Source of the DNA: Corynebacterium auriscanis
Lineage (GTDB): Bacteria; Actinomycetota; Actinomycetes; Mycobacteriales; Mycobacteriaceae
Assembly: GCF_030408435.1 (NCBI RefSeq)
Contig: NZ_CP047046.1
Coordinates: 1,718,572-1,782,571, forward strand
DNA: 64,000 bases
Direction of reading: 5' to 3'
Shown: piece after piece, positions 36,068-44,315 of the stretch
Numbering within the stretch: the stretch's first letter is position 1
Layout of the letters: each line of letters begins with the position of its first letter
Notes under the pieces: generated by a model
The model's input: only the letters and a program-made list of their open reading frames with translations
What the model was told of the DNA's origin: nothing
The model's database searches: none
Translations under genes and position numbers: made by a program

Positions 36068-36166
36068 ACGGGGGATACTAGCACTGCGATGAATCACGGC
36101 CGTGGTGGCTGCCTGAGCCCCAAACCAGTAGCACGAACGCTAACAACCGCGATACGCACAGCCCTT

Positions 36167-36233
36167 GGGCACAGCCACAATGCAACCCTCAGGCACAGCC
36201 ACAATGCAACCCTCGGGCACAGCCACAAAACTG
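36167..36233. repeat. 25-bp tandem repeat upstream of hemQ
   Basis: About three copies of a 25-bp unit (GGCACAGCCACAATGCAACC) lie 40-100 bp before the hemQ start. Unlike most repeats in this window, this one lies between divergent gene starts rather than at a gene end. Confidence 0.8.
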
Positions 36234-36271
36234 TTAGCCGTATTCCCGCTAGTAGGGCTAGAGTTAGTCTT

Positions 36272-36976
36272 ATGTCAAAGAAGATCGACTACGACAAGTT
36301 GAACAGCACTTTGGTTTATGCCATGTGGTCTGCATTCCGCATCCCCGCGGGCACGCTAGATGGCGATCGTCAAGCAATTGCTGAACAGTTCCAAGAATTC
36401 CTCGATTCCTACGAGGATTCGAAAGTCACCATCCGCGGTGTGTACGACGTATCGGGCCTGCGCCCCGAAGCTGACATCATGTTTTGGACACACAGTGAAG
36501 ATCTGGCTGAGCTCCAGGCTTTCTACCGCGCTTTCCGTCGCGAAACTGACTTGGGCAAGGTAGCGGAACCAGTTCGGTCCAATGCTGCACTTCACCGCCC
36601 AGCAGAGTTCAACCAATCCCACGTCCCTGATTTCCTGATCAACCCTGAACCCAAGCGTTGGATCTGCCTTTACCCATTCGTACGTACCCCCGAGTGGTAC
36701 CTCATGGATGAAAAGGAACGTCGTCGCATGCTGGTGGAACACGGTGTGGAGGCCCGCCAATTCAACATGGTGCGCGCCAACACGATCCCCGCGTTCGGTT
36801 TGGGCGACTACGAGTGGATGTTGGCTTTCGAATCCCCCACCATGGAGGATGTCGTCGATCTCATGTGGAAGATGCGTTACACCGACGCGCGCCGCCACGT
36901 TGCGGAGGAAACCCCGTTCTACTCCGGCCAGTTGATCACTGATCAACTCCCCGAGTACATCCAGTCCCTGCCATAA
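36272..36976 (+). CDS. hemQ: Coproheme decarboxylase HemQ
   Basis: HemQ is the last enzyme of the coproporphyrin-dependent heme pathway of Gram-positive bacteria, converting Fe-coproporphyrin III to heme b with peroxide. This 234-aa protein is a chlorite-dismutase-fold member. LYPFVRTPEWYLM includes the Tyr of the decarboxylation site, and MRYTDARRHVAEETPFYSG (part of the C-terminal block) matches the actinobacterial type. TAGAGT at 36259-36264 sits seven bases before the ATG, so the transcript is probably leaderless. A strong terminator follows. Confidence 0.92.
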   Translation: MSKKIDYDKLNSTLVYAMWSAFRIPAGTLDGDRQAIAEQFQEFLDSYEDSKVTIRGVYDVSGLRPEADIMFWTHSEDLAELQAFYRAFRRETDLGKVAEPVRSNAALHRPAEFNQSHVPDFLINPEPKRWICLYPFVRTPEWYLMDEKERRRMLVEHGVEARQFNMVRANTIPAFGLGDYEWMLAFESPTMEDVVDLMWKMRYTDARRHVAEETPFYSGQLITDQLPEYIQSLP

Positions 36977-37017
36977 CTGTACGACGGACCACCGCGCCGC
37001 CGTTGACAACGTTTGAA

Positions 37018-37046
37018 AGGCAGCCCTCTCAATGAGGGCTGCCTTT
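37018..37046 (+). terminator. Rho-independent terminator after hemQ
   Basis: AGGCAGCCCTC (37018-37028) pairs perfectly with GAGGGCTGCCT (37034-37044) around TCAAT, followed by TT. Confidence 0.85.
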
Positions 37047-37083
37047 GGCGTCGAGTATAAAAAAACCGCGTGCTGTCCGAAAC

Positions 37084-37413
37084 CTACAGACTTGCCACAG
37101 CAGGGCGCAGCTTAACGTGGGTGATGTACAGGTCGTTGCCGGTATCCGGCCGGTTGGCCTCCGCCACGATGCGCTGCATCACTAGGTCGCGAGCCTCACC
37201 CAAGTCGGTGAAAAAATCCACGATTTCCGGTGCATCATCAGTATCCGAGGGCTGCCCAAAACGCTGCACGACGGCAAACGCACTCCCCTCCGGCCCCTTC
37301 ACCACACGGTGCTTCAACGGCGGCTGGAAAGGATCTACAAAAATGAACTCAACCTCTGTGGCAGAGGCACGGTCGCTCGTGTGGTGGCCGTTATCGTTGC
37401 GATCTGGGCTCAT
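37084..37413 (-). CDS. Conserved hypothetical protein (109 aa)
   Basis: This soluble 109-aa protein has the core VEFIFVDPFQPPLKHRVV, KGPEGSAFAVVQRFGQPS and NDLYITHVKLRPAVASL. The pattern of beta-strands suggests a small alpha/beta fold. No motif for a known activity is visible. ATG 37413 follows an AGAAAGAAG; the frame from 37542 includes a 25-bp direct repeat and is unlikely. It is convergent with hemQ. Family not recognised. Confidence 0.6.
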   Translation of the reverse strand: MSPDRNDNGHHTSDRASATEVEFIFVDPFQPPLKHRVVKGPEGSAFAVVQRFGQPSDTDDAPEIVDFFTDLGEARDLVMQRIVAEANRPDTGNDLYITHVKLRPAVASL

Positions 37414-37429
37414 GTGGTGACTTCTTTCT

Positions 37430-37480
37430 ACAAGTTGGGCATTGGGGCAAAGCCTACAAGTTGGGCATTGGGGCAAAGCA
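37430..37480. repeat. 25-bp direct repeat, two copies
   Basis: ACAAGTTGGGCATTGGGGCA occurs twice in tandem just upstream of the 109-aa protein gene. The remainder of 37481-37651 shows no gene. Confidence 0.8.
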
Positions 37481-37651
37481 TCCCGAGCGTTGTGGTGTGG
37501 CGAGAATGCCCTGCGATTAAAAACGATACCTTGATTCTTCAATTGTGCGGCGCCGATGACTTCCAGCCATCGCCCCCAGGAGGGTCAGTGCCCTTGGGGA
37601 GGCACAGAGAAAAGGCCTCTGGAAGGCCCTGAATTACCGTGGCTGGGCGGT

Positions 37652-38311
37652 CTAACGTAGCTCCAGCCCCTTATCCCCCACCGTAAACCCGGCCACGCCA
37701 TTGGAGCAGGTCATAGTGTTATCGCGGTTTGAACAGGTGATTCGTGTGCCCTTGTCGCCTGGCGCCTGCATCGCAATTGACTGCCCGTTCGGCAGTACCT
37801 TAGTTTCAGGGGTTACACGGGGCCAAGCGCCTTGAGTGACCCAAGTTTCCACCTTCCCGTCGAGTTTGCCCGGCCACCAACCCACCGTCTGCGGTTGGTG
37901 AGGTTCGAAACCCTTCTTCCGCGCCTCGGCAGGCCACTGGCCATGGGGCTTGGTGATGCACGCGAAACGATCAATCTGGAATTCACAATTGATCTTTCGA
38001 TCGGGGCTGGCAAACCGCGTGGCCGTGCGACCCTCCTTCAGCGAGGAATCCTTCACCACGTAGTCATTGACATCCACTGTGGGAAGGCCACTGTCCCCCG
38101 CGATTTGGTTGCTGGCGCGTGCAGCACGGGAAATATCGGCCTCGTTCCCCGCCGCCGAAGGACTTGGCTGCCCTTCCCCATTTTGAGGCGCACACGCCAC
38201 TAACCCGGCCACCACAGCCCCACTCAAGGCGACGCTCATCATTGTTTTTTCCACGTCCCGCCGTGCCCTACGAGCGCGGTTGTCATGGGACTTCTGTGCT
38301 CGAATGCTCAT
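37652..38311 (-). CDS. Putative lipoprotein of unknown function
   Basis: This 219-aa protein has a long, very basic leader (RARRARRDVEKTM) and then a hydrophobic helix ending in a lipobox-like VVAGLVACAP (Cys about 40). The mature domain has four more cysteines (KINCEFQIDRFACI, TRITCSNRDNTMTCSNG) and a GWWPGKLDGKVETWV block, which suggests a disulfide-linked extracellular domain. Family not recognised. TAACGT at 38324-38319 lies seven bases before ATG 38311, so the transcript is probably leaderless. It is divergent from the ZIP transporter gene, with promoters back to back. Confidence 0.72.
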   Translation of the reverse strand: MSIRAQKSHDNRARRARRDVEKTMMSVALSGAVVAGLVACAPQNGEGQPSPSAAGNEADISRAARASNQIAGDSGLPTVDVNDYVVKDSSLKEGRTATRFASPDRKINCEFQIDRFACITKPHGQWPAEARKKGFEPHQPQTVGWWPGKLDGKVETWVTQGAWPRVTPETKVLPNGQSIAMQAPGDKGTRITCSNRDNTMTCSNGVAGFTVGDKGLELR

Positions 38312-38367
38312 ACACTTCACGTTACCTAGTATCTCCACCATTTTCTGCCACACTAGGTTTTATGCTT

Positions 38368-39258
38368 ATGGCAATTATTTGGGGCTTTGTTGCGGCTTCG
38401 TCCCTGATCATCGGTGCGCTCCTCGGCTTTGCGCGTAAATGGCCGAACAAACTTATTGGCTCCGTCCTTGCCCTAGGTGGCGGTGCTTTGGTCGCGAGTA
38501 TCTCCTTCGAGCTCGCCGAAGAGGGAATCGATATCGGCGGGCCCGCGCCGGTCGGTATCGGGTTGGCCGTCGGTGCACTGACGTACTTCACGGCTGACCG
38601 GTTGGTGTCCCAGATGGGTTCGTCCTCTAACTCCGGCACATCGCGGAGACATGGTCGGGCTGGTTCGCATAATGCAATCGGTGCAGTCGATACACTCGAT
38701 GCGATGGGCGCGATGGGCGCGGACGGTTCGCACGGTACTGACAGCGCACACGGTGCACAATCTGAGAGTTCGACGGTAAGTGATCCCACAGGGCCCGTTG
38801 CGCCGCCACACGGTCGCCAGAAGCGCGGAGGCGGAACGTCACTCGCCGTTGGCGCATTCCTCGATGGGATTCCAGAACAAGCCGTATTGGGCTTGGGTCT
38901 AGCAAGTGGCTCGGGCATCAGCGCAGCACTGTTGGTGGCAATCTTCATCTCGAACCTGCCCGAGGCAATCGGCTCTTCGAACGATATGCACGAGGCCGGC
39001 GTAAAGCGCAGCTCAATCTTCTGGCTGTGGATCGGTGTGGCCGCGGTATGTACCTTGGCCACCTTTGGCGGATTCATGCTCGCCGATTCAGTAGGAGGCG
39101 GTATGCGCAGCGCGATCGATGGATTCGCGGCGGGCGCCCTCCTGGTGATGCTCGTGGATTCGCTGATCCCTGAAGCCCGCGAAAAGGCCGGGAACACAGC
39201 CGGACTGGTTACCGTCATGGGCTTCGCTGTGGCGGCGGGTTTGTCGCTGCTTGCTTAG
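38368..39258 (+). CDS. ZIP-family metal permease
   Basis: This 296-aa protein has about eight transmembrane helices. Family marks are LGGGALVASISFELAEEG near the N-terminus and AVGAFLDGIPEQAVLG with IFISNLPEAIG, the two helices whose His/Asp/Glu residues form the metal site. Between helices 3 and 4 is a 60-residue cytoplasmic loop rich in Gly, Ser, Asp and His. The direction (zinc or iron import, or efflux) cannot be told. I use the second ATG (38368) because TAGGTT lies eight bases before it; 38362 is also possible. Confidence 0.85.
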   Translation: MAIIWGFVAASSLIIGALLGFARKWPNKLIGSVLALGGGALVASISFELAEEGIDIGGPAPVGIGLAVGALTYFTADRLVSQMGSSSNSGTSRRHGRAGSHNAIGAVDTLDAMGAMGADGSHGTDSAHGAQSESSTVSDPTGPVAPPHGRQKRGGGTSLAVGAFLDGIPEQAVLGLGLASGSGISAALLVAIFISNLPEAIGSSNDMHEAGVKRSSIFWLWIGVAAVCTLATFGGFMLADSVGGGMRSAIDGFAAGALLVMLVDSLIPEAREKAGNTAGLVTVMGFAVAAGLSLLA

Positions 39259-39494
39259 TCTTCCGCCCTCCCTCCACCTCGGCGCCCCAGCCGGTGTGCC
39301 ATTGCAGCGGGGCCAACTTGGCTGCTTGCTTAGTCTTCCGCCTTTCCTCCACCTCGGCGCACCCAGCCGGTGTGCCATCGCAGCGGGATCGCCCTCGCTG
39401 CTTGCTTAACTTTCCGCCCTTCCTCCACCTCGGCGCACCCAGCCGGTGTGCCATCGCAGCGGGATCGCCCTCGCTGCTTGCTTAACTTTCCGCC
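39246..39494. repeat. 75-bp tandem repeat between two convergent genes
   Basis: Copies start at 39246, 39321, 39397 and 39473 with GCTGCTTGCTTA. The first contains the ZIP gene stop (CTTGCTTAG) and the last contains the stop of the convergent 2'-5' RNA ligase gene. Middle copies carry ghost versions of both ends. Confidence 0.92.
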
Positions 39495-39991
39495 AACGCC
39501 GTGTATTCCTGCACACTGGGTCGCCACCACCCGGCTCGTGCCGCAGTGAGTTGCTTGAAACGCGTTGGCGTTACTTTTTCCAGACCAGCCACATACTCCG
39601 GAACCTGGGCGCGTGGGATACGCAATCCCACGGTTAAGTGGGGAATCCATTGTTTCCCCCGGCCGTCAGGATTGGCCGCTGAAATCTCGCGCGCCACGTG
39701 ATGCATTTCATCCGATGTTTCCAACAACCACGTGACCGTCTGCTTGCTACGGGTTCCAAAGATGACCGTTCCAGCCCGTGTGAATTCGGCCGGAATTACT
39801 TCGGGCAACAATTGCGCAGCCACCTGGACTGCCTCGGTGCTCATAGACTGCGCAAATGTGATAGTGATATGCGGCCGTTGAAATTGCTGCGGCAATCCCA
39901 ATTTCGCAAGATCGGCGAATACCGCCCGCACCTGCGCTTCTTGCTCCGGTGGAAGGTACAAAAGGATATTTTCAGGTGATCTGACCGACAA
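39482..39991 (-). CDS. 2'-5' RNA ligase family protein (2H phosphoesterase)
   Basis: This 169-aa protein has the two HxT/Sx motifs of the 2H phosphoesterase superfamily, RPHITITFAQS (about residue 40) and WIPHLTVGLRI (about 115), at the spacing expected for LigT/ThpR. Members hydrolyse 2',3'-cyclic phosphates or join tRNA halves in vitro; the physiological role is usually unclear. The start is TTG 39991, preceded by AGAGGAAG. Confidence 0.85.
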   Translation of the reverse strand: MSVRSPENILLYLPPEQEAQVRAVFADLAKLGLPQQFQRPHITITFAQSMSTEAVQVAAQLLPEVIPAEFTRAGTVIFGTRSKQTVTWLLETSDEMHHVAREISAANPDGRGKQWIPHLTVGLRIPRAQVPEYVAGLEKVTPTRFKQLTAARAGWWRPSVQEYTALAES

Positions 39992-40263
39992 TTACTAGTG
40001 CTTCCTCTCCCACCCTATAAGGGCTCGAATCGCTAACTCCAGCTTTATTATCGCAGTTGAGATTGCAATTCTAAGCCACATCCACGGGAGAAAAATTCCT
40101 TCCTCTCCGTAAAGCTTGGGTTAACCCGCTACAACAATCCGATAACACTGCAAGCCGGGTGTTAATACTTCCCCACTCCAAACGTTCATTTAAGTAAGGC
40201 ACTTTCCCAAAGCGAAAGACCCGCCTTTTGTTCCGAATCTTTCAATGCTGGAGGATCACTATC

Positions 40264-41034
40264 ATGCACCGACCACATTTCACTCACACGATCGCAGCCT
40301 TCGGCTGCGCTGTCCTGACTTCCGCAGCACTGACTGCGTGTGGGGCGGAGAACACAACCACGCAAACTGCCAGCTCACCCCAAACCGAGGGATCTTCTAT
40401 GTCCGACGCCTCGTCGGCCCCCACCAAGGCCCCTACCTCGGCGCAGGACAGCCACTGGTCCGGCGAGAAGACCGATTCCGCGGAGAGGCCGGATCCGACA
40501 TCTAATCAATCCGATTCAAAGGATACTCAAACCACGCTCGGCAACAGGCAGGACGAATCGGATCATCAAACATCGGCTCGCACCACTGGTGCTAGTAAAC
40601 AACCGGCAAATGGCAGCCAGCTGGAGCTTGTGGATACTCAGACGGTCGTGTCCAGCAAATCTTCGGTAAAGTGTGATGTCACACGGTACAAAAACAGCAC
40701 TACAGGGCAGGGGGAAGTCCACGCGCGGTGCATGACGAAAGATGCCCCGCAGCTCTCCTACTTACCGGACTGTGTTCCATCCGCTTCGCAAAGCCCAATC
40801 ATCGTTTTTAACGGTCGCAATACCACGCTGGATTGCACCACTCAAGGATCACAAATGGCGAAGGTAGTGCCTACCACGCCCGGCGATTCAAAGGGGGTGA
40901 CGATCTCACCCCCGAATAGTGGTGGTACTCCGCTCACTTTGGTGGAGGAGGCAGGTGGTGAAGCCATTCAACTTAAGATCAACGGCCGTGCTCGAGGCAT
41001 CATTGGCCCCGGCAGGATTGAGTTGCCTAGTTAG
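40264..41034 (+). CDS. Putative lipoprotein of unknown function
   Basis: This 256-aa protein has a signal peptide ending AALTACGAE (lipobox Cys about 26). A Ser/Thr/Gln/Asp-rich disordered stretch of about 105 residues follows, then a C-terminal domain with cysteines in SSVKCDVTRYKN, EVHARCMTKD, LPDCVPS and TTLDCTTQ. I do not recognise the domain. GGAGG lies 8 bp before ATG 40264. The 270-bp upstream gap is AT-rich and contains GGGTTAACCC, but no promoter can be assigned with confidence. Confidence 0.75.
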   Translation: MHRPHFTHTIAAFGCAVLTSAALTACGAENTTTQTASSPQTEGSSMSDASSAPTKAPTSAQDSHWSGEKTDSAERPDPTSNQSDSKDTQTTLGNRQDESDHQTSARTTGASKQPANGSQLELVDTQTVVSSKSSVKCDVTRYKNSTTGQGEVHARCMTKDAPQLSYLPDCVPSASQSPIIVFNGRNTTLDCTTQGSQMAKVVPTTPGDSKGVTISPPNSGGTPLTLVEEAGGEAIQLKINGRARGIIGPGRIELPS

Positions 41035-41091
41035 TTGGATCGAACGTTTTCCTCTTGTCAGGTGATTCTGTAGCCAATTTACGCGATGGAA

Positions 41092-41463
41092 TTACGCCTT
41101 TTTCACCACGCTTGATTTCAGGTACATCTGTCCGGCTCCCGGAACCTTGGCCTCAATATCGTGGCCATTTACAGGTTCCGACAGCAGCCGAATTCCCGTG
41201 ACCTTGGTGCCGATCTTGATGTCGCTGCCACCCTTGACTTTCAGGCTCTTGATGATGGAAACGCTATCGCCATCGGACAGTACCTTGCCCACAGCATCCT
41301 TAATGACAGATCCCGCAGCCTCGGTTTCAGCAGCTTCTTCTGCCTCACCTGGCACCCACTCATAGCTGCACATTGGGCAGACGACCGAAGCGCCGGATTC
41401 GTACGTGTACTCGCTGGCACACTCTGGGCATGGTGGGATCTCGACGTTTTCAAGGCCTGACAT
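41092..41463 (-). CDS. yjdM: YjdM/PhnA-like zinc-ribbon protein
   Basis: This 123-aa protein has an N-terminal zinc ribbon (PPCPECASEY and VVCPMCSYEW), then the SH3-like YjdM domain recognised by KDAVGKVLSDGDSVSIIKSL and the C-terminal GQMYLKSSVVKKA. The length is typical once a short acidic linker is counted. The family was once linked to phosphonate use, but its function is unknown. There is an AT-rich, gene-free stretch of about 280 bp upstream (41464-41742) leading into the broken Abi locus. Confidence 0.92.
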   Translation of the reverse strand: MSGLENVEIPPCPECASEYTYESGASVVCPMCSYEWVPGEAEEAAETEAAGSVIKDAVGKVLSDGDSVSIIKSLKVKGGSDIKIGTKVTGIRLLSEPVNGHDIEAKVPGAGQMYLKSSVVKKA

Positions 41464-41742
41464 AGGGATTCTCCGGAGGGTTAAGTAAAAAGAACTGTTT
41501 CTTAGGATTCTGCCAGTCTTCGGTGCGAATTCTCTCGAGAACAGGCCGAAACGCTAAACGCTAATTTAAATTCCATCGAATCTCGTCGGAATGTAACGTG
41601 TGCAACGTTCATCTGTCGCCACCTAGTGTGGCTCGATCAAATTGAGCTGATCAGGAATTCGTCATACGACTTGCGAGCATCTCGGTGACTATTCCTACAT
41701 TAATTACTGGGCCATCAGTTGCTCGATAAAGACGGCCACGCC

Positions 41743-42904
41743 TACGCTGGCGGATCAAATGCCTTTAGTGCGCCCGACGCTTCGACGATCGCCTCGAATT
41801 GTGATTCCGGGACTTGGTCCAACAGGTGGAGTGGCGACTGGACACACCTGCTCGCATCCTTGGTCAGGTTTGGGTGTGGAGTCTGCCACCAGTTCAGCAG
41901 CGCCCTAGCTTTGTCGGTTCTATTCGAGTGTGTGCACGAAGAGAGGAACTCTTTGTTGATCTCAGCAAGAGCGTTGAGGTCTTTCCGTCGCGGAACTGAA
42001 AGGACGGATAATACCTCAAACCTCCTAACTCAACCTCAATCACCGCTTCGTGTTCGCCGTATGCTCGCAGAAGGTCCTTCTGAGCCGCACGTTTGGCTGC
42101 TGCCCACTGGTCAGGTGTGCGAGGCTCAGCCGTGGGCCTCGGCTCTGCAGAAATAAGAGATTCACGAGTTTGAGGTGCAGTGAGGGTTTCGACGCGGTCG
42201 AGCAAACTAGCTGCAACCATAGGTTCACGATTGATTTCAAAGCCTCGATCCCAAAGAGGGTTCTTCCTCCAACCTTCCGGGAATCCCAATTGCCCCATGC
42301 GGAAACCAAGGTGGCGGGACCGCTCATCGATATAGCTGGCTATGTCCACGCCATTGCCGTTGTCAGGATCAATGCTCAAAATGAGGTATCGCATGACGAG
42401 AAGCACACCGTAGAGCCTGTTGTTCACCCCGTTATCAACGAGCGGAGCAAGAAGATCCTCTTTTCTTCTGCGCGTCTGCCATGGCGCGTCAATAAGGACG
42501 TCGAAACCGCGATTCCACACACGGCCATAGTGTGCGCAAATGTTCCGCACATTTCTTAGGCAATTGAGCCAGTTGGCCGGTGCGCCGCGGTCTCCACGGC
42601 CATCGGCGGAGTGAACTTGGAAACGTGCTGCGAGAATCTCCTGGTCGTTCTGTCGCATTAATTTGTAGAGGTTGCTTAGCAGGCCGAAGGACATCACCTC
42701 CGTCACCACCCAAATCGGTAAGTGAGGACCGTAATGCTCCCGAAAGTGAAGGACGAAGTCTCCTCTCGCGCGCCTCTCGTGACGGTCGTGCTCTTCGAGC
42801 CATTTACAATAAGCGGTGGTCGGTACGATGCGCGGATGTGGTGTCCTCTGTGTAATTGCACCCAACAATCGACGGCTTCCTGCGACGGGATTTGTTCGAA
42901 GAGT
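41743..42904 (-). pseudogene. Truncated, frameshifted Abi-family gene joined to an antitoxin-like domain
   Basis: The frame 42904-41894 encodes the C-terminal two thirds of an Abi_2-type abortive-infection protein: KWLEEHDRHERRARGDFV, LPIWVVTEVMSFGLLSNLY and CLRNVRNICAHYGRVWNRG. The family's N-terminal part (INYYRLSGY region) is absent; a TGA at 42905-42907 closes the frame upstream and no start is evident. Further on, GGLRYYPSFQFRDGK begins a second domain. The frame breaks near 41993 and continues in another frame as NALAEINKEFLSSC, ARALLNWWQTPHPNL and LLDQVPESQFEAIVEA, ending with TAG at 41743. That tail resembles Xre/MbcA/ParS toxin-binding domains. By eye only; no database check. Confidence 0.7.
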
Positions 42905-42930
42905 TCAGGCCTGTCTTTCAGCAACGACTG

Positions 42931-42940
42931 CCCCCCCCCC
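42931..42940. repeat. C10 homopolymer tract upstream of the Abi locus
   Basis: Ten consecutive C (G10 on the coding strand of the Abi locus) lie about 25 bp upstream of the point where the Abi frame is closed by TGA. Such tracts slip easily during replication, or can be assembly errors. Confidence 0.9.
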
Positions 42941-43043
42941 GAGTGCTGCACCAATCTACTGAGTACTCAGCGAGTAGTCAATCCTTAGGCAGTTGAGCGG
43001 CTAGTTCCTGGGCATCGCATCTGGGTCGAGCGACAGCACCCAG

Positions 43044-44129
43044 CTAAACGTTGAACTTAAATTCCACCACGTCGCCATCGACCATCACGTAATCCTTACC
43101 CTCCTGGCGCACCTTGCCCGCAGCACGCGCTTCAGCCATGGAGCCCAAGGCGTCGAGATCATTAAAAGCAACGATTTCCGCCTTGATAAAGCCGCGTTCG
43201 AAGTCGGAGTGGATCACACCGGCGGCCTGAGGAGCCGTGGAGCCCTGGCGAATAGTCCACGCGCGCGACTCCTTCGGGCCCGCGGTCAGATACGTCTGCA
43301 AGCCTAACGTAGCGAAACCGGCCTTGGCCAGCGTCTGCAGACCTGGCTCATCCTGACCGACTGAAGCCAGCAGTTCAGCCGCCTCCTCGTCATCGAGCTC
43401 CAGCAACTCAGCTTCGGTGGCAGCATCCAAGAACACGCAATCTGCGGGCGCCACGAGGTCGCGAAGCTCCTGCTTCTTAGCCTCATCGGTGAGGACGGCT
43501 TCGTCAGAGTTGAACACGTATAGGAAAGGCTTCGCGGTCAGGAAGTGCAGGTCACGGACCGTGGCTAGGTCCAGCTCCCCCTTGGCCGCCGCCGAAGACA
43601 GCGTACGGCCGTCCTCGAGGATTTCCTGCGCCTTCTTCGCGCCCTCTACCTGCTCCGCTAGTTCCTTATTCTTGCGAGCTTCCTTCTCCAAGCGCGGCAG
43701 GGCCTTTTCCACCGTCTGCAAGTCAGCCAGGATCAGCTCGGTCTCGATCACGGAAATATCAGCCTGTGGATCCACCCGGCCGTCAACGTGAATCACATTA
43801 TCGTCGGAAAAAGCACGAACTACCTGGCAAATTGCGTCTGCTTCACGAATGTTAGCCAGGAAAGCATTACCCATACCTTCACCGTCCGACGCCCCTTTCA
43901 CAATGCCTGCAATATCCACGAAGGAAACGGTCGCGGGAAGGATCCTCTCGGAACCGAAGATCTCGGCCAGACGCCCGAGCCGAGGATCTGGCAACTCGAC
44001 AAGTCCCACGTTCGGCTCGATCGTTGCGAAGGGGTAGTTAGCCGCCAGCACATCGTTACGGGTCAGGGCATTAAACAGCGTGGACTTGCCAACGTTGGGC
44101 AGGCCGACGATTCCTAGAGTCAAAGTCAC
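43044..44129 (-). CDS. ychF: Ribosome-binding ATPase YchF (Obg family)
   Basis: This 361-aa protein has P-loop GLPNVGKSTLFNAL, switch region FVDIAGIVKGASDGEG, and the altered G4 motif YVFNSDE (NxxE instead of NKxD), which makes YchF prefer ATP. A coiled-coil follows, then the C-terminal TGS domain (RAWTIRQGSTAPQAAGVIH). It binds the large ribosomal subunit. TACAAT at 44142-44137 lies exactly seven bases before GTG 44129; ATG 44138 overlaps that -10 and is unlikely. Confidence 0.95.
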   Translation of the reverse strand: MTLTLGIVGLPNVGKSTLFNALTRNDVLAANYPFATIEPNVGLVELPDPRLGRLAEIFGSERILPATVSFVDIAGIVKGASDGEGMGNAFLANIREADAICQVVRAFSDDNVIHVDGRVDPQADISVIETELILADLQTVEKALPRLEKEARKNKELAEQVEGAKKAQEILEDGRTLSSAAAKGELDLATVRDLHFLTAKPFLYVFNSDEAVLTDEAKKQELRDLVAPADCVFLDAATEAELLELDDEEAAELLASVGQDEPGLQTLAKAGFATLGLQTYLTAGPKESRAWTIRQGSTAPQAAGVIHSDFERGFIKAEIVAFNDLDALGSMAEARAAGKVRQEGKDYVMVDGDVVEFKFNV

Positions 44130-44315
44130 GCTCACCATTGTATCGAGTCAACTGCAAAGGACCGAACGCTGGTTCCCTAGCCACCTTGTTACGCAATACA
44201 CAAGAATTTAGAACAATAATTTGAGACCTTGGCGCAATATTTGAGCAATATTTTTCAGACAGTTTATGGCAATTTGCCACTCGGTGGCTTCACATGAGCT
44301 TATAGTGAGAACACC

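Noticed and set aside
40083..40260. DtxR or other iron-box operator upstream of the lipoprotein gene
   Set aside because: GGGTTAACCC and TTTAAGTAAGGCA only loosely resemble known boxes, and no half-site symmetry matches.
41719..42156. 145-residue plus-strand frame opposite the Abi locus
   Set aside because: Shadow frame; the minus strand here carries the recognisable antitoxin-like and Abi sequence.
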